Shown one piece after another: positions 10,685-21,735 of a stretch of 64,000 nucleotides of DNA. The translations under genes and the position numbers were made by a program. Under the pieces are notes generated by a model, which worked only from the letters and a program-made list of their open reading frames with translations, was not told the DNA's origin and did no database searches. The DNA is from Periconia sp. R9002 (taxonomy: Eukaryota; Ascomycota; Dothideomycetes; Pleosporales; Periconiaceae), in assembly GCA_023627715.1 (NCBI GenBank), contig JAMAHW010000018.1, positions 434,001 to 498,000 on the forward strand. Reading direction: 5' to 3'. Within the stretch, counting starts at the first letter, position 1, and every line of letters begins with the position of its first letter.

Positions 10685-11769
10685 GGCTGTTCTGCCTTCT
10701 CTCGCGTTCTCTGTCGTCTACGCAGGGCAGGGGAGGATGGGAAGGTGCGCGGCGACGCTGGGGTGGGCGGCAATCAGAAGGGTGGTGCGTGGTGATGGAG
10801 CGATGCGGATGTTTGGCGTGCCGGTGCGTGGTGGTCTTGTATGTAGCACAAGCGGCGGGAGGGGATTGTTTTTGGGTGTGGACAAGGACGTGAAGACAAG
10901 TGTTATGTTTGTAGCATCGCAGCGGGGATGGAGTCTTGTTGTGTTGTCGTCGATGGGGTCGTTGCTTCCCAGGCAGAGCCAGCCAGCCATCCGCAGCCAC
11001 GGACATGGCGTATCCATCCCTTCTGATTTGCCTGCGCTGCCGATTCAAGGGTCCTCTCTCTCCGTCTCCGACTATGTACTCACCATTGTGTAGTTTGTTG
11101 TGAAGGGCGAACCGGGTCTGTGAAATCACCGGATGTGTAAAGGTAGATATGGAAAAGGTATACGGGTGTGTGTACGGGAGAAGCGTGTATTGGCAGGCAG
11201 AATGGATCATGAGAGGGTGAAGTGGGCGGTTTGTTTGAGGGAGAAAAGGCCTGAGCGGAGGGAGAGTCGCCAAGCGAGTCGGGGGGGGGGGTTGTCGTGG
11301 AAACGAGACGGACGCTACCCCCTACCCCAGCAATCAATAAGAATACTAACTTGGATACAATGGATGACGTCTTCTTCTCTACTGGTGATTTTAACAGTCA
11401 TCTTTTCATTGCATTCTCCACTTCTCGTCCATATCCAGATTTCTCACAGGTGCACTCGCAACACGTTCTGTCATCTGGCGGTGAGCATGCCTCCCAACAC
11501 TCTTTAGCGGCGAGCTACCCCCATCTACATAGTCTTATTACTATTGCGAATAATCAATTCGAACTCGACGCTTCATGTCGAAAGTGTAGCATCATTATCC
11601 TCGAAGGAAAAATACCACCCACCCTACACCTACCCATGAGAAAAGAACAACAAGAAAAATACCCCCCACAGCACCGAAAGCGCCCCCCTTCCATGATTCC
11701 TTTGATATCCCTTTATTTCCAAACACCCCCACAAAGTCCGTGAAGCCCACCAGCCTCCTCCCGCAACCC
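10685..11769. other. Upstream region of the Cdc4 gene
   Basis: Promoter and leader of the light-chain gene, read leftwards, and 3' flank of the CFEM gene. It holds a G run at 11281-11290 and purine-rich stretches. Overlapping open frames on the minus strand are Pro/His-rich and low complexity; no gene called. Confidence 0.5.
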
Positions 11770-12409
11770 TCAGTCACCATCATTCCAAGCCCAAGGCTGC
11801 GCAAGCATAGCCGTGACATGTACTTCGCCGTCTGAAGTTCTACCGGGCGGAACATACTCCGTAACCATCTCCCCTCTGCTCTTCAATCCCGTCTCCCGCT
11901 TCTGCAGTACCCACGTCGTTATCGTTACCATCATTGGCATCGGTGCTGTCGTCTCCAACGAAAAGGTCGTGCTAGAATCCGATGTAGACAATGAAGTGCC
12001 TACCCCCGTACTTTTTCGTCAGCAAACATGACTACCTCTTCTATATCCGAGTTATAATTTTTGTAAGACGGTGAACTCACCATTGCTATTACAGTAGGCC
12101 GCAATGAGCTCTTCGAACTGCTCAACATCGTCCCGGGGGCATTGCGCAGCGCAGAAAGGTCCAGAGTTAGCAATGCCCATGCGGCATACGCAAGTAGTAC
12201 CGCCCATGCAGTGGTGGATGCCGTCGATCTTGCCCTTTTGTTCAACGAAGCATTGTTGCTGGTGGGCCGGAGAGTTAGTGCGAGAAACGTGGTATGGTGC
12301 AGGGACGATGTACCTGACAGGGAGTGAGGGAGCCGAAGCTTGAGTCCAGTGGTGCGGCTCTGGAGCGGAGAAGGAGTGTGAAAAGGATGATGATTGTGCT
12401 GCGGAACAT
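11770..12409 (-). CDS. Small secreted CFEM-domain protein
   Basis: Three exons: 12409-12314, 12258-12081, 11999-11770; introns 12313-12259 (55 nt) and 12080-12000 (81 nt); 167 residues. A signal peptide (MFRSTIIILFTLLL, cleavage near RSRAAP) is followed by one CFEM domain with exactly eight cysteines spaced C-x3-C-x13-C-x5-C-x-C-x10-C-x3-C-x15-C, the family pattern. The tail is Ser/Thr-rich (SLSTSDSSTTFSLETT) and then ordinary, without a clear GPI signal, so the product is probably secreted. CFEM proteins take up heme or act at the wall and in host contact. The Asp that normally precedes the CxC pair and coordinates heme iron is absent (GGTTCVC), so heme binding is doubtful. Neither intron falls at a frame-neutral ORF, hence the gene is invisible without splicing. 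Confidence 0.82.
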
Positions 12410-15073
12410 GACGGGTCGCGAGGGTCTGGCGTTGATTTGGTTCGAAGGGGGGGATGTGTGCGGTTTAGTCGTGATTGCTTTCTGATATCCGAGAACGCTG
12501 CGTGTGTAAAGTGCGATCAACTGCCCACTCCATAAAAATTGTAGTCACGAAAGTTCAAAGATGCCCCCTCTTACTTAAGTATGCCGAACGTACGACTTAC
12601 CTACCTACCCATAAAATCTTGTACCGCCAATGCCTTAGAAGAAATTGGCACACATTGATCTCATCAACACTGACTAGAACGTGATACCCCCATCCGTGAT
12701 ATCAACGCAAAGTACATTGATTCGCTTGATTCTGTGCGCTTTTGTATAACGAGACGTTTCAGTGGTCCAGATGTTACTTGTTGGAGTCCAGAGCCTTGGG
12801 ACGGTTCGACTAATATGTGGGTCTGCGCAACGATGGATGAGGTACCATATTTGCTTCTGGTTAGTAAGTAGGAAAAGCGAATTCTTTACTCAAGCTATGA
12901 TTAGATTAAATTAAAGGTAGATAACTACATAGGTATAAGTGGAGAGGTCACCAGGGCCTACTTTGTCGTTACACAGGATAGTGGTTTGGCTGCATCATGT
13001 CCGCATAAGTACCTGGATTAGTCTTTGGTGAATTCCCAGTCTTACGACGAGCGCACTACTCTATCCCCTCAATAATTTCCCCTCCACAGCGTCTCCCGTG
13101 TACCCTAGACGGAATCCAGCCTTCATCACCAGCCATCCATTTGAAATCCCCAAAACGACATGCTCTCATTCACCAAGTTCCCAGAACAACATGAGCGGCG
13201 ATACGACCAAGCATCACACATCCATCAATTGTGAAAAATAAAACACTCTCGAGGACTAGGCATCACATCCATAGACTTCCCAAAAAAATAAGTGGAATTA
13301 TCGATTCATCAGACCAGCTTCTACCAACCATGTACCTTGCACTTACGTGTTAATGCAACACTCCCACCGGAACATGAATGAACGCGGACGCGTAGTTGAG
13401 CATACCCTTCTACTCCCTTGTCACCAAGACTTTACCAGCCACTCTTCCTCTACCTTATCTTTTCCAAATCGGCGTAAATTCTCGGCATTACCGTGCAGTC
13501 CCGCGACATATAACAAGTAAAGCCTATCGTTTTTAGAAGAAGACTATTGTCCAAGATATAATCGTTCTGCAGACATAAAATCACACTCTTCCTACTATCT
13601 TTAATATTAGATAACATAGTATTTCATTGCTCAATCAGAGTCTGTTAGAGCCCTATGTTTATTACTCCTCGTGCGCATACCAACTGGCATCCTAACTTCC
13701 GCGTGATTGTAGTGATAATGAATCTCATGTATAACATAACAATGTAACTCCCTAAAAGTTTGGAATCAGACAGATAGGCGGCTTTGGAATCTTTCTCCTG
13801 GAGTGGCTAAAGGGTCTTGCAGTGGTCATTGAGCCACCCAAGTACGCAATGCTGATTTGCGCAGCATCTTCCGAAGAATCACCCTTAAACTCAAAAGTAG
13901 AATGCCCTCTGTTTCAGTTATGATTGGAAAAGTGGAGGTGAATATTGAAGGGGGGAAAGTCATGAGGCTGAGCTAACGATAATTGAGTTCGTATCTTACC
14001 CGAGCCACTTGCCTATCCATCCGAAATAGGTTGTATAGCGCGCAGACCCTTTTTTACATTTTCTAATCATTTAAGAATGGCACGTGCTTCATCATGCGCA
14101 GCAAGAACATTAAAAAATGGATCAATTATGTGTTGGCTCCTCCTCGTTCAATGTGGGATAAACACTAAAATGCAGTTGTTCTTTCTCAACAACTACTACA
14201 TCACTCGCTCTGACTCGCTCTGTGATCACATAATCCGTGTTAAAGACGTCACCATCCATATGCATGAGTTTATGTTATGCACAGATCCTAATAGTTTGCG
14301 TCAAAGGTGCAGCGTCTTAATATTCCTCCGAAGCAAGAAAAGCCGCTCTTGACCAAGCCACTTACGGTACATTGTGTCCAAACCGGATCTGACCAAGTCT
14401 TGTTTTCCCCTCAGCCCCTAATTTCAACGACGTTCATTAAAACTGTGAAGTCAATGTAACGATATAACTCCTGAAAAACGGGACTCATCTAGTATTAACG
14501 AGAAATGCGAGGCTTGTATGAACTCTCAATATAGACATTGACATCCTATCAGAATAGTCCCATCTTTTGTTTGACAACGAGCAATATCAATAAAAAGCCC
14601 ACATGTAACTATCAATACTAGAACCCGGATTATTTCAAGTAAACCCGCACGATGTGATGAGGCCGTGCACGCTCTGCGGTGACCGAATCCTCACTTCGAT
14701 GTTGGAATCCAGGGAATTACACGAGAATGTTACCAAAAATGTATTGGTTGTAAGCGGCGAACTGAGATAAAACAGAGTACAGCCACGGAAAACTAAATGG
14801 AAGTAGTTGCACGTTGAAAATGAGGTCATCAAAGTCCCCTACTCAAAGGTATTTCCTATTGCGGCTTTAGCGTGCACCGCCTGCAATGAATTGTCCCGTT
14901 TAGGAAGGGGCTTGGACCCCAACCTAGTGCTACTTGCAGCCTCGTATTTCTAGTCGTTCAAGTTTGAACATGTATATATAACAGACAGCTCTCTGCATTT
15001 TGGAAGGACATCAGCATCTGTAACTAATACGATATTTCCTACGTTTTTTCTTATCAATTTTCGAAATTTCATC
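12410..15073. other. Gene-sparse A+T-richer region
   Basis: 2.7 kb with no supported gene. The sequence is visibly richer in A and T than the housekeeping parts of the window. A 91-codon open frame at 14077-14352 has no recognisable motif. I saw no terminal repeats or transposase/reverse-transcriptase motifs, but a strongly mutated (RIP-decayed) element would not be visible by eye. Confidence 0.5.
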
Positions 15074-17019
15074 ATGCCTGTTTCGTTCCGCACTCTCGCC
15101 GTCATATCATTATGCGCTACCTCACCAGCCTTTGCCGATCTTTTGGGGCCGAGATACCTGCGACCAGTCGATTTGTCCAGTGACAAGAGCACCGTAGCGG
15201 CAGCTTGGAAGAACATCACGTCAACGTTTGAGAAATTGCTAGACGACAAGAATGGAAACGCCACCGGCGGTATACCAGGGCTCCAAAATATGACCTTCTC
15301 CACTGGATTGTTTGCTCTCAATGACCCTTCTGCGTCCAAGCAACAGTTTCATTTTTCCTCGCCGCTACTTCAAGCAACTAATGGGACGCACAAAGTGGAC
15401 GGTGATAGTCTTTACAGAGTTGCTAGCATCAGTAAGCAAGGTTTCCCTCGTGACAGTAATTCATACATGGTACTTACTGCTATGAAGCCAAAGTTCTCAC
15501 TGTACTCACGGGGCTTTTGAACCTGAAGAGTACAGACTGGGAGAAACCTCTTACTGAGATATTCCCTGCTCTTGCTGAATTCGCGAAAAAGCGCCCCTCG
15601 GCAGACGACCCAGTGGAGACGATTCAATGGGAAAACATCACTCCATATACTCTTTCCGCACAGATTGCAGGGATTCCAACAAATCTGTTAGCAGGGGACC
15701 GAGCCATTCGATTCATGGCGTTGGGAACGGACATCTACTCGTTGGGGTACGTTTTTCCCTAGTACGACCTATTCCCAAAACGCCATGCGATGTGGCATTT
15801 TGCTCTAAACCACCCTTGTTTGAGTCAGGCTGACTTTTTGCCCGCAAAATTTAGATACCCTGACGTCGACCCAAACAATCCCATTATCAAGGATGCCATG
15901 GACGAAATAGTCGATCAAGTTTACATGTCCAAAACTTTCACTACTGCAAACTTCATTCCCACCATTGAAGCGACGCAACCAAACTTTGAGCCCTGGACGT
16001 CTCCGACTTACTCAAACAACGGTTTCCTTCTTCTCACCGCTGCACTCGAAAGCATCACCGGCAAACCTTTGCCCACTCTTAGCCAAGAGAGCATTCTCAA
16101 CCCCTTGAAAATGACCTCGTCGTGGTACGGCGGTCCAGTACCCGAGTCAGAGAACAAGCGCAGCGTTCGGATCTCTGACGACGAATGGCAAGGAGTTCCT
16201 GGTATCAGTGCCGGATCTGGTGGATTTATTTCAACCCTCAATGACCTCGCCATTTTTGGCACGGCTGTTCTCAACTCGACTCTCCTGCCCCCACACGAAA
16301 CCCGGAGGTGGATGAAGCCCACCTCTCAAACATCCAACTTTCATTTTGCCATGGGCCGTCCGTGGGAGATTCTTCGCTACACCCATGCATCCGGGGCCAT
16401 CACTGAGTTGTACACCAAAGCTGGTGACTCGGGAACTTCTAGTACCTTTTTGGTTTTGATTCCCGATTACAATGTCGGATTTACTATTCTCGGAGCGTCT
16501 GCCGATCTAGACAACAAGAACGCGATCGTTGGAGCCATCGGAGACGTGATCGCCAACATACTGCTGCCCGCTTTGGAAGCACAAGCAGCGAAAGAGACGG
16601 AGGCCAAATTCGCAGGGGCGTATGTATCCACCGTCGAGGGCCTGAATTCCTCCGTTGTCCTATGCATCAACAAGACAGAAGGCGCTGCCCCAGGCCTATT
16701 AATCAAATCCTTCATCAGCAACGGAACAGCTTTTACAGCCGGTCCGTACTACTCCAGTGCTGCTCGTCTTACCCCATCCGTCTTATCGGACAAGAATGGC
16801 AAGGTGGGGTTCAGAATCTCTACTGCAGTAGACGCTCCATCGGTTGACAAGAGCAAAATCTTGTTTTCGGGCGGTTCCTTGTCGGATTTCTTGATAGGCG
16901 ATGCTGCAACCTACGGTGGTGCGTCACTGTCTCACTGGGCTGCTCAGACTGATAAGGATGGGAAGGCGACTACACTTTCGCCCACCTGGTTGCGAGTCAC
17001 TCTGAAGAAACAAGACTAA
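15074..17019 (+). CDS. Secreted beta-lactamase-like serine hydrolase (PF00144 type)
   Basis: Three exons: 15074-15431, 15488-15746, 15855-17019; introns 15432-15487 (56 nt) and 15747-15854 (108 nt, branch ggctgac); 593 residues. A signal peptide (to about residue 22, ending SPAFA) precedes a class C beta-lactamase/penicillin-binding-protein fold. The first splice creates the catalytic SxxK: residues 118-121 S-I-T-K in RVASITKVLTVLTG. The second motif YxN is Y258-S-N, and a KTG-like third motif is LYTKAGDSG (about 392-398). Multiple N-x-S/T sites fit secretion. Fungal members are esterases, lactamases or transacylases, some in secondary-metabolite clusters; no biosynthetic gene lies nearby, so the substrate is unknown. 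The C-terminal 160 residues form the usual accessory beta domain. The first junction is strongly supported; the second is chosen because it keeps phase and gives SLGYPDV. Confidence 0.85.
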
Positions 17020-17915
17020 GTGTTGCAGCATTGGTGCCAGTTTGGTACTCACATGGCTCTCTGACTTTTCTGGTGCATAACTTCTTTTCATCCATGTATT
17101 CTACCTTTCACGCTTTGAAGCATCTTGTTTGTCTCAGCAAGATCTTATTTTACAGATTAGTCTCGTCACAAATCTTTCCCACCGAGAAACACGTCCAGTG
17201 TGCGTCATGAGTGTCCTGATACAATCAACTATCTGATGTGCGCTATTAGGTATAAGTCCCTCGCTAGTTACCAAAGGTCAGGCTTGAGAACTTCGCCAAA
17301 GATATCATATTATCAAATTCGCCAAGGCATAAGCTATGCTGGACGAACCTGTTCAAGTAAAGTTCTAAGTCTGTAATTAATATCACGTGCCTTATTATAT
17401 ATATACATGTATATATCACAAAGCAGATAATGATTGCCAAATAAGCTCTCCGACTTCCTGTGAGAGCATTTATACTAACCATTCTGTCAGGTTAACATAT
17501 TGTGAGCGGTATATTATGGCAGCCCCCATGAATCTATCTGCGATACCAAGGGCAAAGCTCGTGGCCATTACCGTGGAAGACGTGACTTGTGTTCATGACT
17601 TGTTCGTTGTACAGACAAAGGAAGGATCAATCGCAATTGCATAATCTGGTTTAACAGCCAGGGCACAAATACTAGAAGCTACACCAGGGATTCAATACAA
17701 TTGCTGTTTTTCGGTGCTGTGAGCTACTCATAAAGGGGTGTAGACCACAGTACCGGTAGTAGGCAGTCGGGATCGTGCTACTACCGCATCGCTACATAGT
17801 ACCGATGTTCATGCCCTCCTCACCTTTGACGTTCATCGGTCCTCTAGAATCATGTTTTCTGTTGGGCATGAGTGATGTGCTGACGCCTCTGACTACCGTT
17901 TAAACGCTAACAAGA
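17020..17915. other. Intergenic region
   Basis: A+T-rich 3' flank of the hydrolase and of the kinase-like remnant. It includes a TATATATACATGTATATA palindromic patch near 17396-17415 and an ATG-started 42-codon frame at 17516-17644 (MAAPMNLS...) with no recognisable content. Confidence 0.45.
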
Positions 17916-18605
17916 TCAATGTGCCCGGGGTTTCCTTTTTTCTCCTGCAGGGCTATCATTCGTCCTGCGAAGCACGTTCTCACAATTTGACATATTATCG
18001 ATAGACGCGAAATCTCCATCTACTTTCTCCAACAAAAACCCAATAACTCTGCCATTCTCCGTCAGATGACCTAGAAATTCCGGGGCACATGGGGGTTTAG
18101 CTGGATGCTGATCCTGATGCTTGCTGACAGTTGAATACATCCTAGTTTCATTCTCAATCCTTCGGAAATCCCACTCAAACAAAGCGATTTTTGCAATTGC
18201 TGGTCTATTTTCATATGAAACCTCGTGAACATTTGATCGATAGCGCTTGATACGTTTTAGCGAAAGGACGTCGATGCGGCGACGGTGCGAAGGCTCGTGG
18301 ATTTCAGGTAGCGGCTTGTGAGAAATTATCGACTCGATGATGCCGTCGACTCCTCGGGAGATGCGCATTGTGGTCCATTCTTCGTCGAGGAAGGCAGGGA
18401 GTTGAGGAATCAGAAGGTATGGGCGGCACATTGTGTCTTCGTCGAATGTGGAGGCGGGAATGGTTACATAGTGAACTCGTTGTCTTGCCCGGATGCGATA
18501 GATACCTTGGTCATCATCGATGAGTTGATTGAGGATCTCAATTTGGGATGTTGGTATGGATTTCTTCATTGTTAACAAGAAGAAGTTGTGTAGACAATAG
18601 AGCAT
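17916..18605 (-). pseudogene. Truncated kinase-like (APH/atypical kinase-type fungal) gene
   Basis: Open frame on the minus strand, 18605 (or MKKSIPT at 18569) to 17916. It resembles fungal atypical kinase-like proteins: an N-terminal insertion-rich region, then ENRPAIAKIALFEWDFRRIE (the strand with the ATP-site Lys and following helix) and GHLTENGRVIGFLLEKVDG (hinge). The frame ends 31 residues later, after ENVLRR, exactly where such proteins continue into the HGDxNxxN catalytic loop and the DFE metal-binding motif. Both are absent, so no catalysis is possible. In the +1 frame just past the break, GHIDLVSV could be a decayed catalytic loop, which would mean a frameshift. I judge it a pseudogene or 3'-truncated copy; an unrecognised downstream exon is the alternative. 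Confidence 0.6.
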
Positions 18606-18966
18606 CTGCTGTTGCAAGTACTTGAGTATTTCATTCCACAAGCGAGATCACGGGATCAGTTCCAGGGTAAAGATAATTTAACCTTGTTTGACCACCTGTC
18701 GTAAAGTGACATGCTGTGGAAATAGATCTCTAATGTTTACTATCTGATAATGAGCGGTTGTCTGCGCCCAACAGATTGCTTCCAGCGCTACATCCCGCGA
18801 GGACGTTGTATCCCGCAGAGATAGGGAAGAGTTTTAGAGGACAGGTCCCTAAAACGAATTCACGGACATGAAGAGAAGTCAATGGCTCGGAACGATTTTA
18901 CTTCGTGGGTTGTTTCGTTTGGATTAGTAGATATTTTGATTTTATACTGCACTTGTCTGGCATTTA
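18606..18966. other. Intergenic, nothing recognised
   Basis: 361 bases upstream of the kinase-like remnant and downstream of the F-box gene. No open frame of note. Confidence 0.5.
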
Positions 18967-20085
18967 TTAGTTCATTGCTGGCCAGCATCCCATTTCCTGT
19001 GCACCATAACAAAGCTTGACATGCTCTAAGAACTCGGCTTTTGATCGGGCGCGACGCTGCATCCCCAGAAAAACTCGAAATGCATCAGAACCAGGAGGAA
19101 CCAATTCCGACACAACATCAGGGGCCAACCGTCTGAATCGATAGCGCTCAAATGTTCGGTCACACCCGCGACACCAAAGCCCATTTTCGAGGGTATTGTT
19201 TTTCGAGAGTGAAGGAAAGGGTAGTGATGCCATGCCGCAGTAATCGTCGTTTGGGACGTTTCTCTCAGTTGGTAGCGTAGACAGATCCTTGTACGGTGCC
19301 TGCAATGGCGCGGCTTGGAGCCAACGAAACGTGTGATAGTCTTTCTCTGACATTCCTCCCGAGCGTTTGAAAGTGAGAGTTTCTGCCATTTTCTCTGTTG
19401 ATCCATGAATCATAATTCCAAGCTCTTTCGCGGCCTTCACGCTTGTAAGATTAAGTTGCCGCTTGCGCGAAATTCTATGATTGACGAAATAAACTCCAGG
19501 AATACTCCGCATAATCGGTAGCCGCTTGGATTGAGATATTGTGAGATCAAAGCACTTTCTAGCGACACCCGTAGGAATTACCCAAAGCGATTGATTGCGG
19601 CATAGACATTCACAGCAGCATCGCTCGCATGTTGGAAGAAATAAGAAAGCACCGTATTCTCCGCAAGAAACACAATGTTCCGACAATAGAGCTCCGTGAA
19701 TTGCATTGGCTGAATGAAGACCGATGAGTCTCGTGTGACCGAGCGCTGCTAAAGCATGCGGTGCATGTTCTATCAGGTTTCGGTATGGTGGAAGGGATCT
19801 GACCAATTCATAGCCTCGCAGGGAGACTCGCGATAGGTGCGACAAAGACCGGAAGTCCAGCAAAGAGAATGTGCAGTGCAAAAGCTCAACTGGGAGGGTA
19901 TCAAGAAAGCCAGTCGATGATGATGTGGAATCGTGTTTAATAGTAGCCGATGACTTTACCTGCTCCGGGAGCGTTATCATTCCGCGAAGGATGTGATCTG
20001 GTCGGTGACATAGGGGGGAGATCTGTTGGTCGGACGATAATTCTTCGTAAGACATGGCGGCTACTTCCCTCAAGGAAGCTGCCAT
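18967..20085 (-). CDS. F-box protein with Cys-rich zinc-ribbon-like segment
   Basis: Single-exon gene of 372 residues from ATG 20085; a second ATG (MSYEELSS) at 20055 is possible. An F-box near residues 59-105 (FLDTLPVELLHCTFSLLDFR, SLSHLSRVSLRGYELV) would bind Skp1 in an SCF ubiquitin ligase. It is followed by a leucine/alanine helix (HAPHALAALGHTRLIGLHS) and a Cys-rich knot: CVSCGEYGAFLFLPTCERC then CCECLCR, giving CxxC-x12-CxxC-type pairs that look zinc-binding. A third pair, WCRGCDRTFERY (CxxC), and a late HVKLCYG occur near the C-terminus. This architecture recurs as a large, species-variable F-box family in Dothideomycetes and Sordariomycetes. The substrate is unknown. Confidence 0.8.
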   Translation of the reverse strand: MAASLREVAAMSYEELSSDQQISPLCHRPDHILRGMITLPEQVKSSATIKHDSTSSSTGFLDTLPVELLHCTFSLLDFRSLSHLSRVSLRGYELVRSLPPYRNLIEHAPHALAALGHTRLIGLHSANAIHGALLSEHCVSCGEYGAFLFLPTCERCCCECLCRNQSLWVIPTGVARKCFDLTISQSKRLPIMRSIPGVYFVNHRISRKRQLNLTSVKAAKELGIMIHGSTEKMAETLTFKRSGGMSEKDYHTFRWLQAAPLQAPYKDLSTLPTERNVPNDDYCGMASLPFPSLSKNNTLENGLWCRGCDRTFERYRFRRLAPDVVSELVPPGSDAFRVFLGMQRRARSKAEFLEHVKLCYGAQEMGCWPAMN

Positions 20086-20454
20086 TAACAAGAGTCAGTT
20101 GCATGAGGGTTGTGATTGAGTACTCTACATATCGTGATATCGAGTGGAAAATGTATGTAGCTTGAGGGCTATGTATTGATGTGGTAAATAATACTGACCT
20201 TACCTGACGTAATCGTTACGCTAACCTAATATAGACAGCTCCCTCATGACCAAAGCTAAGCAAACAAACGACTGGTCTCATCATGCCCAACAACAGCACC
20301 ACAACTTCTTCCCAGATTACTTCGTTTGAATGATGCGTTTGTAGTTCACGCTCATTTTCAGCATCAGTGTTGATAGGGTGTGCTTCTACATTAACTTTCT
20401 ACGCATTAGATTGAGCCGCAGGCAGCGTTATCGATAGGCCGGTAGAGCGCCTCC
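20086..20454. other. Divergent promoter region
   Basis: 369 bases between the F-box gene (-) and the next gene (+). No further feature is supported. Confidence 0.5.
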
Positions 20455-21735
20455 ATGGCAACGGCCGCGCAACGACGATCGCAAAACAACATGCCTGGTC
20501 TTTTCACCCCGACCCCACACACAGCCGATTATAGAACCTCCCGACCGAATCTATTTCAACCCGCACCGCGATATGCCCTTGCGACTGAAACCTCGCGCCG
20601 GCAAGTGACGGGTGACATGGACGCTCACGAGACCCGCCAGCCCCAGCGCTATGGGCATAACTCAATCTTCGATTTCACTGCTCCCCCATCACAGAACGGC
20701 TCTGCCGCGCCCTCGTGGCAATCAACCTTCGACCGCTCGCCCTCTTACCACGCAAAAAGCCCTCCGCCGCTGACCAACGATCGATACCAGCTGGCCAGTG
20801 GCATGGACACCCCCATCGCCGGGGGCTCCAGGCGGCTATACGGCGATTACGACGATTACTTCCACCTCGAGCAGCAGCGCGGCATGTGGGCCCCCTCAAC
20901 TCCGTATACGACGCAGCATGCGCGCGACGTGCAGCCATCGCCCAGCAATCCAAAACCGTGGGTGCTAAATCAACTGTTCAACCTTGTGGGCGGTGTCGCG
21001 GGCAAATTTGTGCAGTTTTGCAGCGTACCCTTCAAAGGATTTTCAGCGGGAGGAGGGCAAGCCTACACATTCGAGGCGGACGGACCAGTGGCCGCGCAGC
21101 TGTTCCAGGAGCCTCCAGCCGTCCCTGTCCAACACCTTCCTCCTGGGCGTTTCCCAGAAGACGATAACTTCGGTGTGCGCTCCATTGACCCCGTCGAGCA
21201 CGAACGACCTCGTCCGAAGCGGCTACGCACAGGCGAACATGGCGAGAGCTGGGTGGTAATCAACAACGATGGCTCGACCGATTCGCAGCCCTCTTCTCCA
21301 CGTCTAACAGAGCGCCGAGTGCCCGTCCAAAACCGCTCACCCTCTCAAATCCCGCGCCCAGTATCCCGCGCCAGCATGTCCACGCCCAACCCCAAGCGCC
21401 CATCGCTCATTCCCGTGTCTCGGCGATCAACCCTAGACAGGAGATCATTCCAAGCAGCTGTCAAGCCCGAGCCCCAACCCTTCGCACACTCGCGGTCGTA
21501 CAGTCGCCAGAGCTACGGCTCGCCCGTCCTCTTCGAGACAAATTCGCCCAAGACAAAGAGTTCTCTACCACCCGAGAGCCACCGCCTCATCAACAAGATG
21601 CGTCGCGAAGAATTTGAAGACGATCTGCGGCTGCGCCGTATAAGCTCACAGATGAGCCAAATGCTGCGCGAAGCTCAAGAGGCCCTGGGCAACAAAGTCA
21701 ACATTGACGACGAAATCCTGAACGACTGCCTATAA
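20455..21735 (+). CDS. Conserved fungal protein, largely disordered, with hydrophobic helix and C-terminal coiled coil
   Basis: Single exon, 426 residues; not recognised. Residues 1-165 are Pro/Ser/Gln-rich and disordered. Residues about 168-205 (PWVLNQLFNLVGGVAGKF, VQFCSVPFKGFSAGGG) form the one hydrophobic or amphipathic stretch. A basic cluster RPRPKRLRTGEHG could be a nuclear localisation signal. Another disordered basic region with many SPxR/SRRS sites follows, and the last 55 residues are helical (INKMRREEFEDDLRLRR, SSQMSQMLREAQEALGN), a likely coiled coil. A membrane-touching amphipathic helix plus NLS recalls nuclear-basket or inner-nuclear-membrane proteins, but this is only an analogy. 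The start is the first ATG after a leader with an in-frame stop. Confidence 0.7.
   Translation: MATAAQRRSQNNMPGLFTPTPHTADYRTSRPNLFQPAPRYALATETSRRQVTGDMDAHETRQPQRYGHNSIFDFTAPPSQNGSAAPSWQSTFDRSPSYHAKSPPPLTNDRYQLASGMDTPIAGGSRRLYGDYDDYFHLEQQRGMWAPSTPYTTQHARDVQPSPSNPKPWVLNQLFNLVGGVAGKFVQFCSVPFKGFSAGGGQAYTFEADGPVAAQLFQEPPAVPVQHLPPGRFPEDDNFGVRSIDPVEHERPRPKRLRTGEHGESWVVINNDGSTDSQPSSPRLTERRVPVQNRSPSQIPRPVSRASMSTPNPKRPSLIPVSRRSTLDRRSFQAAVKPEPQPFAHSRSYSRQSYGSPVLFETNSPKTKSSLPPESHRLINKMRREEFEDDLRLRRISSQMSQMLREAQEALGNKVNIDDEILNDCL

Noticed and set aside
10677..11273. 198-codon minus frame upstream of Cdc4
   Set aside because: Pro/His/Arg low-complexity product overlapping the light-chain start in another frame.
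14077..14352. 91-codon frame in A+T-rich DNA
   Set aside because: No recognisable motif, no splice context and unusual codon use.
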